This document shows, piece after piece, positions 51,609-61,110 of a stretch of 64,000 bases of DNA. The notes under the pieces are model-generated. The model was not told the DNA's origin and did no database searches. It was given only the letters and a program-made list of their open reading frames with translations. The stretch is from Indibacter alkaliphilus LW1 (GTDB lineage Bacteria; Bacteroidota; Bacteroidia; Cytophagales; Cyclobacteriaceae): the NCBI RefSeq assembly GCF_000295935.2, contig NZ_ALWO02000033.1:1-64000 (forward strand), written 5' to 3'. The translations under genes were made by a program, and so were the position numbers. How positions within the stretch are numbered: position 1 is the stretch's first letter; each line of letters opens with the position of its first letter.

Positions 51609-52646
51609 ATGACAGAATATACTGAAGAAGAAAATTTTGAAGAAGAGGACGTAGAACTTTTTGAGCATCATCATATCCAAGTGGACAAAGGACAGAGCTT
51701 GGTTCGTATTGATAAATTTTTGACAGAAAAATTAGCCAATGCTACCAGAAATAAAGTCCAAAATGCTATCGACTCCGGTCATGTCTTGGTCAATGATACT
51801 AAAGTCAAATCCAATTACAAGATCAAGCCGAATGACAGCATCAAAGTTTATATGGAAAAGCCGGTATTGCATACCGAAGTAATTCCAGAAGAACTCCCTT
51901 TAGATATTATATATGAAGATGATGCCCTTTTGATTGTTAACAAGCCTGCAGGTATGGTAGTGCATCCTGCCCATGGGAATTGGACAGGAACCTTGGTTAA
52001 TGGTTTGGTTTATTATTTTAACCAACTCCCTACGCTTCCGGGAAATACAGGCAGACCTGGCCTGGTACACAGAATTGATAAAGACACCTCCGGGTTGTTG
52101 GTGATTGCCAAATCGGAAGATGCAATGACGAAACTTGCTCATCAGTTTTTTAATCACGATATAGACAGAACTTATCTTGCGCTGGTCTGGGGAGAACCTC
52201 ATGATGACCAAGGAACAATAAATGCCCATGTAGGCCGAAGTGCTAAAGACAGAAAGGTAATTGATACATATCCCGATGGTTCACAGGGTAAACATGCGAT
52301 CACACATTGGAAGGTCCTGAAAAGGCTGAGATATGTCACCCTGATCCAATGCAACCTGGAGACTGGGAGAACACATCAGATCAGGTCCCATATGAAATTT
52401 ATGGGACACCCCTTATTCAATGATGCGATGTATGGTGGTGATAAAATCAGAAAAGGAACCCAGTTTTCAAAATACAAATCCTTCGTAAAGAATTGTTTTG
52501 ACGCCATGCCCAGGCAAGCGCTTCATGCCATGTCTCTGGGTTTTCTACATCCAGTCTCAGGAGAAAAAATGTATTTCGAAAGTCCCCTTCCTGAGGATTT
52601 TTCCACAGTACTGGAAAAATGGGAAAATTATGTCAAATATGAATAA
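51609..52646 (+). CDS. rluD: 23S rRNA pseudouridine synthase, RluD family
   Basis: Converts uridines 1911/1915/1917 of 23S rRNA to pseudouridine in the E. coli enzyme. 345 residues from ATG 51609, with an acidic N-terminal extension. The S4 domain (SLVRIDKFLTEKLANATRNK) is followed by the catalytic GLVHRIDKDTSGLLVIAK (Asp in RIDKDTSG), LALVWGEP, and LETGRTHQIRSHMKFMGHPL near 255-274. RluA/C paralogues are similar, but the S4 domain and length favour RluD. Confidence 0.9.
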   Translation: MTEYTEEENFEEEDVELFEHHHIQVDKGQSLVRIDKFLTEKLANATRNKVQNAIDSGHVLVNDTKVKSNYKIKPNDSIKVYMEKPVLHTEVIPEELPLDIIYEDDALLIVNKPAGMVVHPAHGNWTGTLVNGLVYYFNQLPTLPGNTGRPGLVHRIDKDTSGLLVIAKSEDAMTKLAHQFFNHDIDRTYLALVWGEPHDDQGTINAHVGRSAKDRKVIDTYPDGSQGKHAITHWKVLKRLRYVTLIQCNLETGRTHQIRSHMKFMGHPLFNDAMYGGDKIRKGTQFSKYKSFVKNCFDAMPRQALHAMSLGFLHPVSGEKMYFESPLPEDFSTVLEKWENYVKYE

Positions 52647-52845
52647 TCAAGTCATTCCGTAATTTTTAAACTTTTAATTCAAGAATTTAAAGAAAGAATT
52701 GTGGAATTTTGGGTTTAGGAAACTGAAAATGCATTGTCAAGTTTTCAAAAGTAAAGGTTCCGCAATCGATGTAGAATTCCAATTCAGAAATTTTTTTCGA
52801 TTATTTTTAATTATCTGTAAATTTTGAGCATTTATTTTACAATAT
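52647..52845. other. Intergenic stretch between rluD and the RNA region
   Basis: About 200 bases, AT-rich, with no gene or clear terminator after rluD. It leads into the RNA-gene region with its own promoter-like sequence. Confidence 0.4.
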
Positions 52846-52876
52846 TTTTAAGATAATTGCTTTTGCCGTATCTTTG
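52846..52876 (+). promoter_or_regulatory. Promoter upstream of the first tRNA-like RNA
   Basis: TTT at 52846-52848 (a weak -33), a 20-base spacer, then TATCTTTG at 52869-52876, a perfect TAnnTTTG box. The expected start near 52883 lies about 26 bases before the tRNA-like structure. Confidence 0.6.
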
Positions 52877-52882
52877 TAATGT

Positions 52883-53027
52883 TGATTAAAGAAAAAATCA
52901 GCAGATCATGTAGGATCAAAATGAAGTGGGCAAAAGCCCGAAGGTGCAAATCCTTCTCCTACATCAGGTTATTTTGGGTTTATTGTTAATTGACTAAAGC
53001 TGTGAAATCTTGTTTCGCAGCTTTTTT
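52883..53027 (+). ncRNA. Short transcript with a 55-nt tRNA-like core
   Basis: The core at 52909-52963 has a perfect 7-bp acceptor-like helix TGTAGGA/TCCTACA and a perfect T-arm-like helix GAAGG/CCTTC with a 7-nt loop. One small hairpin GGGC-AAAA-GCCC stands in place of D and anticodon arms. It lies between a promoter-like sequence and a terminator. It is too short for a tRNA. Its ends are the same as those of the larger RNA at 53281. It is unknown to me; a tRNA-derived regulatory or mimic RNA is possible. Confidence 0.55.
52996..53027 (+). terminator. Rho-independent terminator after the short tRNA-like RNA
   Basis: The stem AAAGCTGTGAAA / TTTCGCAGCTTT (two mispairs) has a 5-nt loop followed by T6 (53022-53027). 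It would end a transcript of about 145 nt from the TATCTTTG promoter. Confidence 0.8.
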
Positions 53028-53280
53028 GCTTTTTAAGCAGTACATACCATTGAAAATTCCATAATTATTCAAACTATATCAGTAGCCTATTGCGGAATCA
53101 TCCGTTATTTTATTTGTTTTTTAAAAATAATGTAATTTTTAAGCTTTTTATTTCATTTATTTTCAACAAATCAATCACTTTACTAATTTTGACGCAGTCT
53201 TTGAAGGGAATAATTACAAAATCCACATTCAAGCCTGCTTAAAAACACAGACATAAGGTCAACGTTTTGCCAAACAATAT
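53028..53280. other. Intergenic stretch between the two tRNA-like RNAs
   Basis: About 250 AT-rich bases. It should contain the second RNA's promoter, but no TAnnTTTG box with good spacing was found. Confidence 0.4.
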
Positions 53281-53403
53281 TGTAGGATGATGAAACTGGC
53301 AGACATGCCCTCCTGTCTCGGGGGTGGGGAATTCAGCATAAAGCGCATCAAGAGCTCTGATGTTGCCTAACTGCCTCGTGGAGGTTCGAATCCTTCTCCT
53401 ACA
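53281..53403 (+). ncRNA. Atypical class-II tRNA-like RNA with very long variable region
   Basis: 123 nt closed by TGTAGGA/TCCTACA (7 perfect pairs). The T-arm is GGAGG/CCTTC with loop TTCGAAT, exactly like a tRNA T-loop. The D-region AACTGGCAGACA is Leu-like. The anticodon-like arm CCCTC/GGGGG has loop CTGTCTC (GTC in the middle; T after it, where a purine is normal). About 55 nt lie between anticodon and T arms, far more than a Leu/Ser variable arm, and hold a CATCA/TGATG hairpin. No CCA is encoded. A terminator follows. I cannot assign an amino acid. Confidence 0.55.
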
Positions 53404-53430
53404 GCGAAAGTATTTGGGTTATATATGATT

Positions 53431-53478
53431 GAGGCAAACTGGGGTCTATCTGGGCACATTCGGTTTGCCTCTTTTTTT
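53431..53478 (+). terminator. Rho-independent terminator after the tRNA-like RNA
   Basis: GAGGCAAAC (53431-53439) pairs perfectly with GTTTGCCTC (53463-53471), followed by T7. It lies 28 nt after the tRNA-like structure and supports a discrete RNA gene. Confidence 0.88.
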
Positions 53479-53552
53479 ATTTCCTAAAATCAAAACCTGA
53501 ATTTCTATTTTTCCGCTCCTTTTGTATTACTTTTACTTTCATAGTTTTTGTT

Positions 53553-56500
53553 ATGGAAAACTCAAAAAGTAATACCAAAGCCAATCATTCAAACCAAAAA
53601 AAATACCTGCGGCTTGCAGGAGTATTGTTATTGGTATTGACGGCTCTGCATATTTTGCTTTATTTCAGCTCGGACTTTTTGCTAAGAAGCTATCTCAAAG
53701 AGCAGGTAAATGAAGCCTCAGAAAACAAGTACGAAATTGATTTTGACCGTTTCTACATTTCATTATTTCAACGAGGAATCCACTTTACAGGATTTAAAAT
53801 CAACCCTATAGATGAGATTTTTGATGAACTGGACAGCACTGCCTATTACAGCGCGGCAGTACCTGAACTTTCACTGACCGGATTAAATTACCGGATTTTA
53901 AAAAGAGAAATCGTTATAGGCAACCTTATTTTAAATAGTCCTGAAATAGATTTCAGGCTCAAGATTGAAGGGAAGGTTGAAGAGGACCTGGATGAGTCTC
54001 CCCTTGAAATCTTACAAAAAGAAATCCGGAAATCCTTTATCGGTTCGAAGCTTAAAGAGATCAGAATCCGGAATATGCATGTCAATGATGCAGATGTATT
54101 GTTAAGAAATTTTATTGCCCAAAAATCCATCAAAGCAGAAAACTCCAACCTGTACATCAAAGACATTCAATTGCTACAGGAAAGAAGCCCTGAGACTCCC
54201 TTTAATGCAGAAGGCTTCGAATTTGACTTGGAAAATTTTCAGGTCTTATTGGCTGACAGTGTACATACAATTTCAGCAGGTGCTATTTCCGTCTCCTCCC
54301 TAGCGCAATATATCGAGGCAAAGTCAGTAAATATCAGCCCTGATTTCAACAGATTTTCGCAAACATACCTTGCTGCGGACCTGGATGAACTGATGCTGTC
54401 TGATGCAGATATCAATAAAGTATTTTATACTTCAGAGGTAGAAGTAGGACAGCTGAAGCTCCAAAAACCTAAAATTGATCTATATTCCAGGAAAACAGAA
54501 AAAAGAGAAGAGGATGTAGAACCTTTTGAACTTTATGACCTTATAGAAGGTATTTTGGCCTCTATCAGCGTGAATGAATTTGACATTGAGGAAGGTAGCT
54601 TTTCCCAAAGGAGGGCTGAGAGCAGGGACTCACACGTCATTCGAGCCCAAAGGATAGATTTTAAGATGGATGATTTTTACGTAGGTCCTGAAAATGTTAA
54701 AAAAGAAAACCAATTCTTCTATGCAGAAAATGCTTCCGTAGAACTCTTTGATGTTGAACTTATTTTAGGCGACAGCATACACCGAATTAATGGAGCGCAT
54801 GTGTTACTGACCTCTTTCGATGACAATATTCAAATCGATGGATTTCACTTATACCCGGAGGAAGACTATGAACCTGAGGAAAACAAAACCCTTTTGGACA
54901 TTCAGGTCCCCAACCTTTCAATCACAGAAGCTAACCTAAAAAAAATCTATAATGAAGGTATCATAGATATACAGAATATGGTCATTGAACAACCCGAAAT
55001 TCTCCTCCGTGATGTTCAGGGCAAGCTAGACCAATCTGGGAATTTCAACATCAACGATATCTATAGTGAATTTCTGGATGGTATTTATGTCAAAAGGTTT
55101 GAAATCAGAGAAGGCTCTCTGATTGTGGATAATAGAGTTAGAATTCGTCAGGACAGCCTTTCTTTTGGAAAAGTCAATTTGATTTTGGAAAACTTCGCTA
55201 TAGATTCCAGAACGGAAGAATCTGATTCCAAAAGCTTCTTCTGGGCTGACAATTTAGAGTTGGAATTGCAGGAATATGCTTTGAAGCTGGCAGACAACCT
55301 TCACGTATTCAAAGCAGACAGGGTCTTCTTAGATACAAAAAGAGCTCAGATCAGCATAGACGGTTTTACCCTCGAACCTTATGACCGCTCCCAAATCCAG
55401 ACCACCTTGGATAGATATGGGAAGAAAACCACCTTGGATATTTTTGTTCCTAAATTCTCAGCACTTGGCGTAGATATCAGAAAAGCATATTTTGATGGTA
55501 TTTTAAATGTAAGGGAAATCCGTGTTCCCTCTCCTAAAATCAGCATAATAAGACACCGCCCAAATGAGGAAAACGATGAAAGAGAAGGAGTAGATCAACA
55601 AGAAATCCTGGAGCTTTTGACCAATTATTTTTCTGAGGTAAAAGTTGATACCCTCACCCTCAGGCAAGGAACATTAAACTATGAGAATTACGTCAGGGAT
55701 AGGATTAGGACCTTCGCTGAAGAAAACGTATCTATCGCAGTCAAAAACTTCTATATCAATAAGCATGCTTCACCAGATGAACTCAGATCTCTATTTTCAG
55801 AAGAAGTTGACCTTAGGCTGAATAACTATGTCTTCAATATTGCGGATGGAAAGTACAATATTCTGGCTGACAGGATCAGCTTCAATACAGCAAGAGAGGA
55901 AATTGTAGCTTCTAACGTTAGCTTAAACCCACGAAGAAATTTTACCGATAAAACCAGGGTATCTGCCAATATCCCCTCCATGTCCTTCAAAGGAGTGGAT
56001 TTAGAAGGTTTCCTTTTTGAAAATGAACTTAAATTGGAACTGGTACAGTTTACCGGGTCGGATGTCAATATTCTAATCAACAATGACCTGGATGATGACG
56101 AGACCTCCTCTTCCAGAAGAGTTAGAAGGGAAAGAAATCTTCCCAAAACCATTGATGTCATTCAGATAGATACCATTAAAGCCGAAAAGGCACAGTTCAA
56201 ACTTGCCTTCCGTGAAAACGGAACTCAGAGGGAACTTGTGAACACAGGTATCAATCTATCTTTCTATGACTTTCTTTTGGATTCTGCTATTATTGAAAAG
56301 GGGGATATTTCAGGTTTTTTCAGCGGGCTCAGTATGGATATTGATGAGTTTTGGCTCACTCTTCCGGACAGCATGCACCAAGTGACTTTTTCCAAAGTCG
56401 AATTGGACACTCGTTATGAAGGTATCCTTCTGAACAATTTTAGGATCATTCCAAAAGACCTCAGCGGCAAACCCGGATTACCGGTATTTTCAGGACATAT

Positions 56501-57899
56501 CCCCACTGCCTTGATCAAAACCAATGCTTTGGCAGAATTGCAGCAAAGCGGTGAATTGAAGATTTCTGAATTAAGACTTTTTAGGCCGGACATTGAGATT
56601 TTTGTAGATCAGGAAGAAAGGCCAAAAAATAATGAGGGAGATGAAACAAAAATTGAAGGTGAAAAACTGATCAAAAGCTTGACCCTTGACCAGTTTGAAA
56701 TAGTGGAAGGAGATGTATTTGTCTTCCAGAAAAACGGTTCCAAAGAACCTCAAGGAATCAAAAACCTCAACTTCATGCTTGCTGATTTTGCTGTGGAAAT
56801 GGACAAGCTCAACGCGCTTCAACCCAAGGATCTGCTTGAAAAAGAATTTAGTCTAAGCTTTCCAGACTTTGAATTATTGCTCAAAGACAGCCTTAACAAG
56901 ATCTCTGTAGGTCTGATTTCTCTGGAAAATAAAAAGATCACACTCAAGGACATTACTTATGAACCCCGGATAGGTAAATATGCTTACACCCGTAAAGTAG
57001 GACACCAGACTGATGTAGCCATTATCAATGTGCCAGAAATCAGCATCCTGGGCACTGATCTGGAGCAACTTTTGGAAAATGAAATTTTCATAGCCAAGCA
57101 AGTACGAGTTCAAAGTGCTGTAGCTAATCTTTTCAGGGACAAGAGATTTGACAAAGAAGAGGATATTTACAGATATATGCCCCAGGCATTGATGCAAAAA
57201 GCAGGGTATGTCATCAAAATTGACACTCTGGAATTAAAAGATGGGGAAATTTACTACACTGAATTCCCGGAAAATGGAATGGTTCCCGGCAAACTGTTTT
57301 TTGATAAAATGAATCTTTCGCTCTTCCCCTTTTACTTGGAAAAAGAAGGTAATGAGTACCCAATAGAAGAGTCTTTTCTTACCGGAAGTACACGCCTTTA
57401 TGGTGTTGCAGATTTATCTGTTGAGGGTAAAATGAACTATGCAGCTCCCTATCCTATGGATTTAAACGCCAAGATAGGTGAGTTTGATGTCCGGATTATC
57501 AATCCCATTTTAGAAAACAATGCATTCTTAAGGGCTTTGGAAGGGAAAGTCAACAGGGCTGAATGGAGCTTTAGGGCAACAGACAAGGATGCTATCGGCA
57601 GAATGACCATTTTATACCAAGACCTGAAATTAGAACTTCTAGAAGAAAGAACCTTAGAAAAAGGTCGGGGAAGAAAAGGAATATTAACTTTTGTACTGAA
57701 CGTTTTTGCCGTAAAGAGCAATAATCCTCGAAAGCTCTTCGGAAATACTGTCAGCTCAACAATTTATGAAGAAAGAGATACCAAAAGGTTTATTTTCAAC
57801 TATTGGTGGACTTCTACTTTATCGGGATTAAAGGGAAGCTTAGGTCTTGGACAGCCTAAAGTGCCTAAAAGAAGAGCCAAAGAGGAGGGAGAAAAGTAG
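53553..57899 (+). CDS. Giant AsmA-like / DUF748-type inner-membrane-anchored protein
   Basis: A 1448-residue protein with one N-terminal membrane helix (GVLLLVLTALHILLYFSSDF, about 23-42); the rest is predicted periplasmic and beta-rich. It contains six repeats marked by [D/N]-[S/N]-x-H/N-x-[I/V/F] phrases at about residues 232 (ADSVHTISAG), 405 (GDSIHRINGA), 579 (ADNLHVFKAD), 763, 937 (PDSMHQVTFS) and 1110 (KDSLNKISVG), spaced ~174. AsmA/TamB-type proteins are thought to bridge lipids between membranes; that role is inferred. The end (SLGLGQPKVPKRRAKEEG) is basic. It is monocistronic, convergent with the EamA gene. Confidence 0.8.
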   Translation: MENSKSNTKANHSNQKKYLRLAGVLLLVLTALHILLYFSSDFLLRSYLKEQVNEASENKYEIDFDRFYISLFQRGIHFTGFKINPIDEIFDELDSTAYYSAAVPELSLTGLNYRILKREIVIGNLILNSPEIDFRLKIEGKVEEDLDESPLEILQKEIRKSFIGSKLKEIRIRNMHVNDADVLLRNFIAQKSIKAENSNLYIKDIQLLQERSPETPFNAEGFEFDLENFQVLLADSVHTISAGAISVSSLAQYIEAKSVNISPDFNRFSQTYLAADLDELMLSDADINKVFYTSEVEVGQLKLQKPKIDLYSRKTEKREEDVEPFELYDLIEGILASISVNEFDIEEGSFSQRRAESRDSHVIRAQRIDFKMDDFYVGPENVKKENQFFYAENASVELFDVELILGDSIHRINGAHVLLTSFDDNIQIDGFHLYPEEDYEPEENKTLLDIQVPNLSITEANLKKIYNEGIIDIQNMVIEQPEILLRDVQGKLDQSGNFNINDIYSEFLDGIYVKRFEIREGSLIVDNRVRIRQDSLSFGKVNLILENFAIDSRTEESDSKSFFWADNLELELQEYALKLADNLHVFKADRVFLDTKRAQISIDGFTLEPYDRSQIQTTLDRYGKKTTLDIFVPKFSALGVDIRKAYFDGILNVREIRVPSPKISIIRHRPNEENDEREGVDQQEILELLTNYFSEVKVDTLTLRQGTLNYENYVRDRIRTFAEENVSIAVKNFYINKHASPDELRSLFSEEVDLRLNNYVFNIADGKYNILADRISFNTAREEIVASNVSLNPRRNFTDKTRVSANIPSMSFKGVDLEGFLFENELKLELVQFTGSDVNILINNDLDDDETSSSRRVRRERNLPKTIDVIQIDTIKAEKAQFKLAFRENGTQRELVNTGINLSFYDFLLDSAIIEKGDISGFFSGLSMDIDEFWLTLPDSMHQVTFSKVELDTRYEGILLNNFRIIPKDLSGKPGLPVFSGHIPTALIKTNALAELQQSGELKISELRLFRPDIEIFVDQEERPKNNEGDETKIEGEKLIKSLTLDQFEIVEGDVFVFQKNGSKEPQGIKNLNFMLADFAVEMDKLNALQPKDLLEKEFSLSFPDFELLLKDSLNKISVGLISLENKKITLKDITYEPRIGKYAYTRKVGHQTDVAIINVPEISILGTDLEQLLENEIFIAKQVRVQSAVANLFRDKRFDKEEDIYRYMPQALMQKAGYVIKIDTLELKDGEIYYTEFPENGMVPGKLFFDKMNLSLFPFYLEKEGNEYPIEESFLTGSTRLYGVADLSVEGKMNYAAPYPMDLNAKIGEFDVRIINPILENNAFLRALEGKVNRAEWSFRATDKDAIGRMTILYQDLKLELLEERTLEKGRGRKGILTFVLNVFAVKSNNPRKLFGNTVSSTIYEERDTKRFIFNYWWTSTLSGLKGSLGLGQPKVPKRRAKEEGEK

Positions 57900-57905
57900 A
57901 GGCAA

Positions 57906-58805
57906 TCAACGCCTATTACCAACCCAAACTCCGAAAATGACAGCTGCTATTCCTATATAATGCCCCAGAAGCAAAACTTCTCCGTCCCAAACTCCCCACA
58001 TGATCGCAACAATAGGAATCAAATAGGTTACTGAACTGGCAAAAACCGGTGTGGCTACTTTTACCATGACATTGAAAAGTATCAGTGCGAGGGCGGTGCC
58101 TACTACTCCAAGTATACCTATATATCCTGCTGCAATACCTGCTCCTTCCACGTGAAGCAACTTAAAGGAAAACTGAGTGAATGCAAAAAGGTAAATCAAA
58201 GCTAAAGGCAAAACCAAAGTCAAAGAAATCGCAGTGATAGCTACCGGTTTCAGCTCTACAAATTTGAACTTGATAATGTTCAGATTGAGACCATAGCAGG
58301 CACAGGCCAATAGTACAAAAAAAGCATAAACATTGATATCACTGAAAGTTCCAAAGCCAGAGCCTTCTTTGACTATCAGCAGTAAAACTACTCCAATAAA
58401 TGCAATAAATAGGCCTATTCCATTTCTTTTGGTGATTCTTGAATTAAAAAAAAGTGCTCCGATCACCACTACAAATAACGGCGTCATGGCATTGAATACT
58501 CCAGTTAGAGATGAACTCAATTGCGTTTGGGCTTTGGCAAATAAAAAGGCAGGAATAAAACTGCCCACAAAACCTACGATGATAAGGTTTTTGACCTGTT
58601 TTTTATTCAGGCTTTTAAGTCTTGGTAGAGAAAGGGGCAAAAGAAAAACCCCTGCTGCTACAATCCTGAATGCCCCAACTTCTCCAGGAGAAAAGACCTC
58701 CAAACCTCTTTTGATCAAAATAAATGAACTCCCCCAAACTATGGCAAGTACAATTAGGAAAGCCCAGGCTTTCAAAGCACTTTCAGACTGCAGGTCTCTG
58801 GTCAT
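57906..58805 (-). CDS. EamA-family (DMT) transporter
   Basis: A 299-residue membrane protein with ten hydrophobic segments in two EamA repeats. The first starts AFLIVLAIVWGSSFILIKRG, and the second is marked by YAFFVLLACACYGLNLNIIK. The end LGHYIGIAAVIFGVWVGNRR is typical. DMT exporters move amino acids, nucleotides or other metabolites; the substrate is not predictable. The genes on both sides are in different transcripts. Confidence 0.88.
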   Translation of the reverse strand: MTRDLQSESALKAWAFLIVLAIVWGSSFILIKRGLEVFSPGEVGAFRIVAAGVFLLPLSLPRLKSLNKKQVKNLIIVGFVGSFIPAFLFAKAQTQLSSSLTGVFNAMTPLFVVVIGALFFNSRITKRNGIGLFIAFIGVVLLLIVKEGSGFGTFSDINVYAFFVLLACACYGLNLNIIKFKFVELKPVAITAISLTLVLPLALIYLFAFTQFSFKLLHVEGAGIAAGYIGILGVVGTALALILFNVMVKVATPVFASSVTYLIPIVAIMWGVWDGEVLLLGHYIGIAAVIFGVWVGNRR

Positions 58806-58938
58806 AGGAGAAAAAGGGGAATTCTTTTAAAGATTGGATTACGAATAGATTATAGACAGATGCTACTACTGCCTATAATCTATTTACTGCGCAATTAAGT
58901 GATTTCAGGATACAAATCTGAAAGTGGTCGGGTAATTT

Positions 58939-59931
58939 TTAGGAAAATTGATAATCGGTAAATACCTCTTGCACCTCTTCCAAAATCGCTGAAACTTCTT
59001 CATAAGTATCAGCTGTAACCATCCTGGTTCTGAAAGGTTTGAAGTTGGGCATTCCCCTAAAGTAATTGGTGTAATGTCTTCTCATTTCCAAAATACCCTG
59101 CTTTTCCCCTTTCCACTTGACCGAAAAATCCAAATGTTTGCGGGTTACGTCTATTCTTTCTGCCAATTCCGGAGCTGGGAGCTTTTCTCCTGTTTTAAAA
59201 TAATGTTTGATTTCATCAAAAATCCAGGGATAACCAATAGAGGCTCTACCAATCATCATTCCATCTACATGATACTTCTGTCTGTATTCAAGAGCTTTTT
59301 CCGGAGAATCTATATCTCCATTCCCAAAGACAGGAATATGTAATCTGGGGTTTGCCTTGACCAAGTTCAAATAGGACCAATCAGCCTCCCCTTTATACAT
59401 TTGCTGCCGGGTACGGGCATGAATACTGATTGCCTGAATACCTACATCTTGTAGCCTTTCGGCTACTTCTACGATGCGTATAGTGTCCTGAGACCAACCC
59501 AAGCGGGTTTTTACAGTGACTGGGATTTTGACAGCATTGACAATTTCGGCGGTCATGGCCACCATTTTATCTATATCAAGCAGGATTCCTGCTCCGGCAC
59601 CCTTACAGGCTACTTTATTTACCGGGCAGCCATAGTTGATATCCAAAATATCAGGCCCTGCTGCTTCAGCTATGGCCGCTGCTTCCCTCATGGACTCTAT
59701 TTCATTTCCAAAAATCTGGATCCCTATGGGTCTTTCATATTCGAAAATATCCAGTTTTTGAACGCTTTTAGCCGCATCTCGAATCAGTCCTTCTGAGCTT
59801 ATAAACTCCGTATACATGAGGTCTGCGCCATTTTCTTTACACACCGCTCTAAAAGGTGGATCACTCACATCCTCCATGGGCGCCAGTAAAAGCGGGAATT
59901 CGCCTAATTCTAAGTTTCCTATCTTAACCAC
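58939..59931 (-). CDS. dusB: tRNA-dihydrouridine synthase (DusB type)
   Basis: A flavoenzyme that reduces uridine in tRNA D-loops using NADPH. The 330 residues begin LLLAPMEDVSDPPFRAVCKE (~16-35) and contain the catalytic DINYGCPVNKVACKGAGAGI (~96-115, with the conserved Cys). SIHARTRQQMYKGEAD and GNGDIDSPEKALEYR are FMN-site motifs. The C-terminal helix bundle starts near 250. It is divergent from the CPBP gene, with only 37 bp between the starts. Confidence 0.93.
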   Translation of the reverse strand: MVKIGNLELGEFPLLLAPMEDVSDPPFRAVCKENGADLMYTEFISSEGLIRDAAKSVQKLDIFEYERPIGIQIFGNEIESMREAAAIAEAAGPDILDINYGCPVNKVACKGAGAGILLDIDKMVAMTAEIVNAVKIPVTVKTRLGWSQDTIRIVEVAERLQDVGIQAISIHARTRQQMYKGEADWSYLNLVKANPRLHIPVFGNGDIDSPEKALEYRQKYHVDGMMIGRASIGYPWIFDEIKHYFKTGEKLPAPELAERIDVTRKHLDFSVKWKGEKQGILEMRRHYTNYFRGMPNFKPFRTRMVTADTYEEVSAILEEVQEVFTDYQFS

Positions 59932-59968
59932 TATTGAATTGTAATTTTGGTGTAAATTTACCGCAATT

Positions 59969-60928
59969 ATGCAGATATATAAAACCCAAGCCCCGATTGC
60001 CAGTCCTAAGTTTTGGCTTTTATCATTTTTTATTATGCTTTTGGTCGTCGTAGGGGTGATGGCCCTATTACAAGGGATTACAGTTTTTTTGATCCCACCA
60101 CTTTATAACATCCCTTTGGATGAATTGGCTGCATTATTAACCAACCCTGACAATTATGAGCAAGGTAGGCAGGCATTCTTGCTGATTCAAGGAGTTGGGA
60201 CCGGTTTTGCCTTTTTTGTTGCAGCCCTACTGATAGCCAAGCTGGTAGACAGAGCTGATTTCGGAATGCAACAACAAGTTTCACGCTATAAGTTCACTGG
60301 ATTATTATTAATGTTCATGGTAATGATAGGGGCTATTCTTTTTAACAGCCTGCTCATTGACATCAACATGGGGATCAAATTACCTGAATTTATGTCAGGC
60401 ATTGAAAGCTGGATGAGGAATAAGGAAGATGAGTTGATGTACATGACAAAATTTATCACTGATTTTCAAAGCACAGGTGAATTTCTTGCCGGAGTATTGG
60501 TAATAGGAGTTCTTGCAGGGTTGGGTGAGGAAGTCTTTTTCAGAGGGGTTCTTCAACCGAAAATACAGATCTATACCGGAAACCCTCATGTCGCAGTATG
60601 GCTGACGGCTTTTATTTTTTCAGCGATTCACATGCAGTTTTATGGATTCTTACCAAGGCTTTTGCTAGGAGCAGTATTCGGCTACTTATACATATTCTCA
60701 GGCAGCATGATCTATCCCATCATCGCCCATATATTGAATAATACCTTTACCGTAGTGCTGGTATATTTAAACAAATTAGGTAAAATAGAATTTGATTTGG
60801 AAGAAACCGGTCAAGTATCCGTACTCTATGCAATTATTGGCTTAGTTTTGATGGTCTTTGCACTCAAAGTATTCAACGAACACCACAACAAGAAAGAGAT
60901 CAATGAAAAACTGGCAGAAAATATATGA
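59969..60928 (+). CDS. CPBP-family intramembrane metalloprotease
   Basis: A 319-residue protein with about eight hydrophobic segments. The Abi/CPBP motif EEVFFRG (Glu-Glu-x3-Arg, ~193-199) is followed by FIFSAIHMQFYGFLPRLLLG and IAHILNNTFTV with the conserved His and Asn. Such proteases resemble Rce1 and cut near C-terminal or membrane-embedded sites; the substrate is unknown. The DUF2007-type gene overlaps its end by 26 bp, so it is the first gene of an operon with cdsA. Confidence 0.9.
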   Translation: MQIYKTQAPIASPKFWLLSFFIMLLVVVGVMALLQGITVFLIPPLYNIPLDELAALLTNPDNYEQGRQAFLLIQGVGTGFAFFVAALLIAKLVDRADFGMQQQVSRYKFTGLLLMFMVMIGAILFNSLLIDINMGIKLPEFMSGIESWMRNKEDELMYMTKFITDFQSTGEFLAGVLVIGVLAGLGEEVFFRGVLQPKIQIYTGNPHVAVWLTAFIFSAIHMQFYGFLPRLLLGAVFGYLYIFSGSMIYPIIAHILNNTFTVVLVYLNKLGKIEFDLEETGQVSVLYAIIGLVLMVFALKVFNEHHNKKEINEKLAENI

Positions 60929-61109
60929 AGACGGTTCCCCTGTGAGGGCCGAAATCGTCAAAGGGGTCTTGGAAGAAAAAAACATTCAGGCCGTAATATT
61001 AAATAAAAAGGAATCTGTCTATCAGATCCATGGACAATATGAAGTCATGGTACCAATTACTGATGCACTGACAGCCATAAACATAGTAAAGAATGAGATC
61101 ACCTTTTAG
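60903..61109 (+). CDS. DUF2007-like small protein
   Basis: 68 residues from MKNWQKIYEDGSPVRAEIVK to the end. The pattern of a short beta/alpha domain (VRAEIVKGVLEEKNIQAVI, then YEVMVPITDALTAINIVKN) fits DUF2007 (GlnB-like putative signal-transducing fold). It overlaps the CPBP gene by 26 bp and is followed by cdsA. Its function is unknown; the location suggests a regulatory or membrane-linked job, unproven. Confidence 0.75.
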   Translation: MKNWQKIYEDGSPVRAEIVKGVLEEKNIQAVILNKKESVYQIHGQYEVMVPITDALTAINIVKNEITF

Positions 61110-61110
61110 A

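Noticed and set aside
53281-53403. Ordinary tRNA-Asp (GTC)
   Set aside because: The triplet is GTC, but the variable region is ~55 nt and the base after the triplet is T; tRNA-Asp is class I with a short variable loop.
53281-53478. tmRNA (ssrA)
   Set aside because: No tag ORF ending and no tmRNA-like 5'/3' ends; the length between arms is too short.
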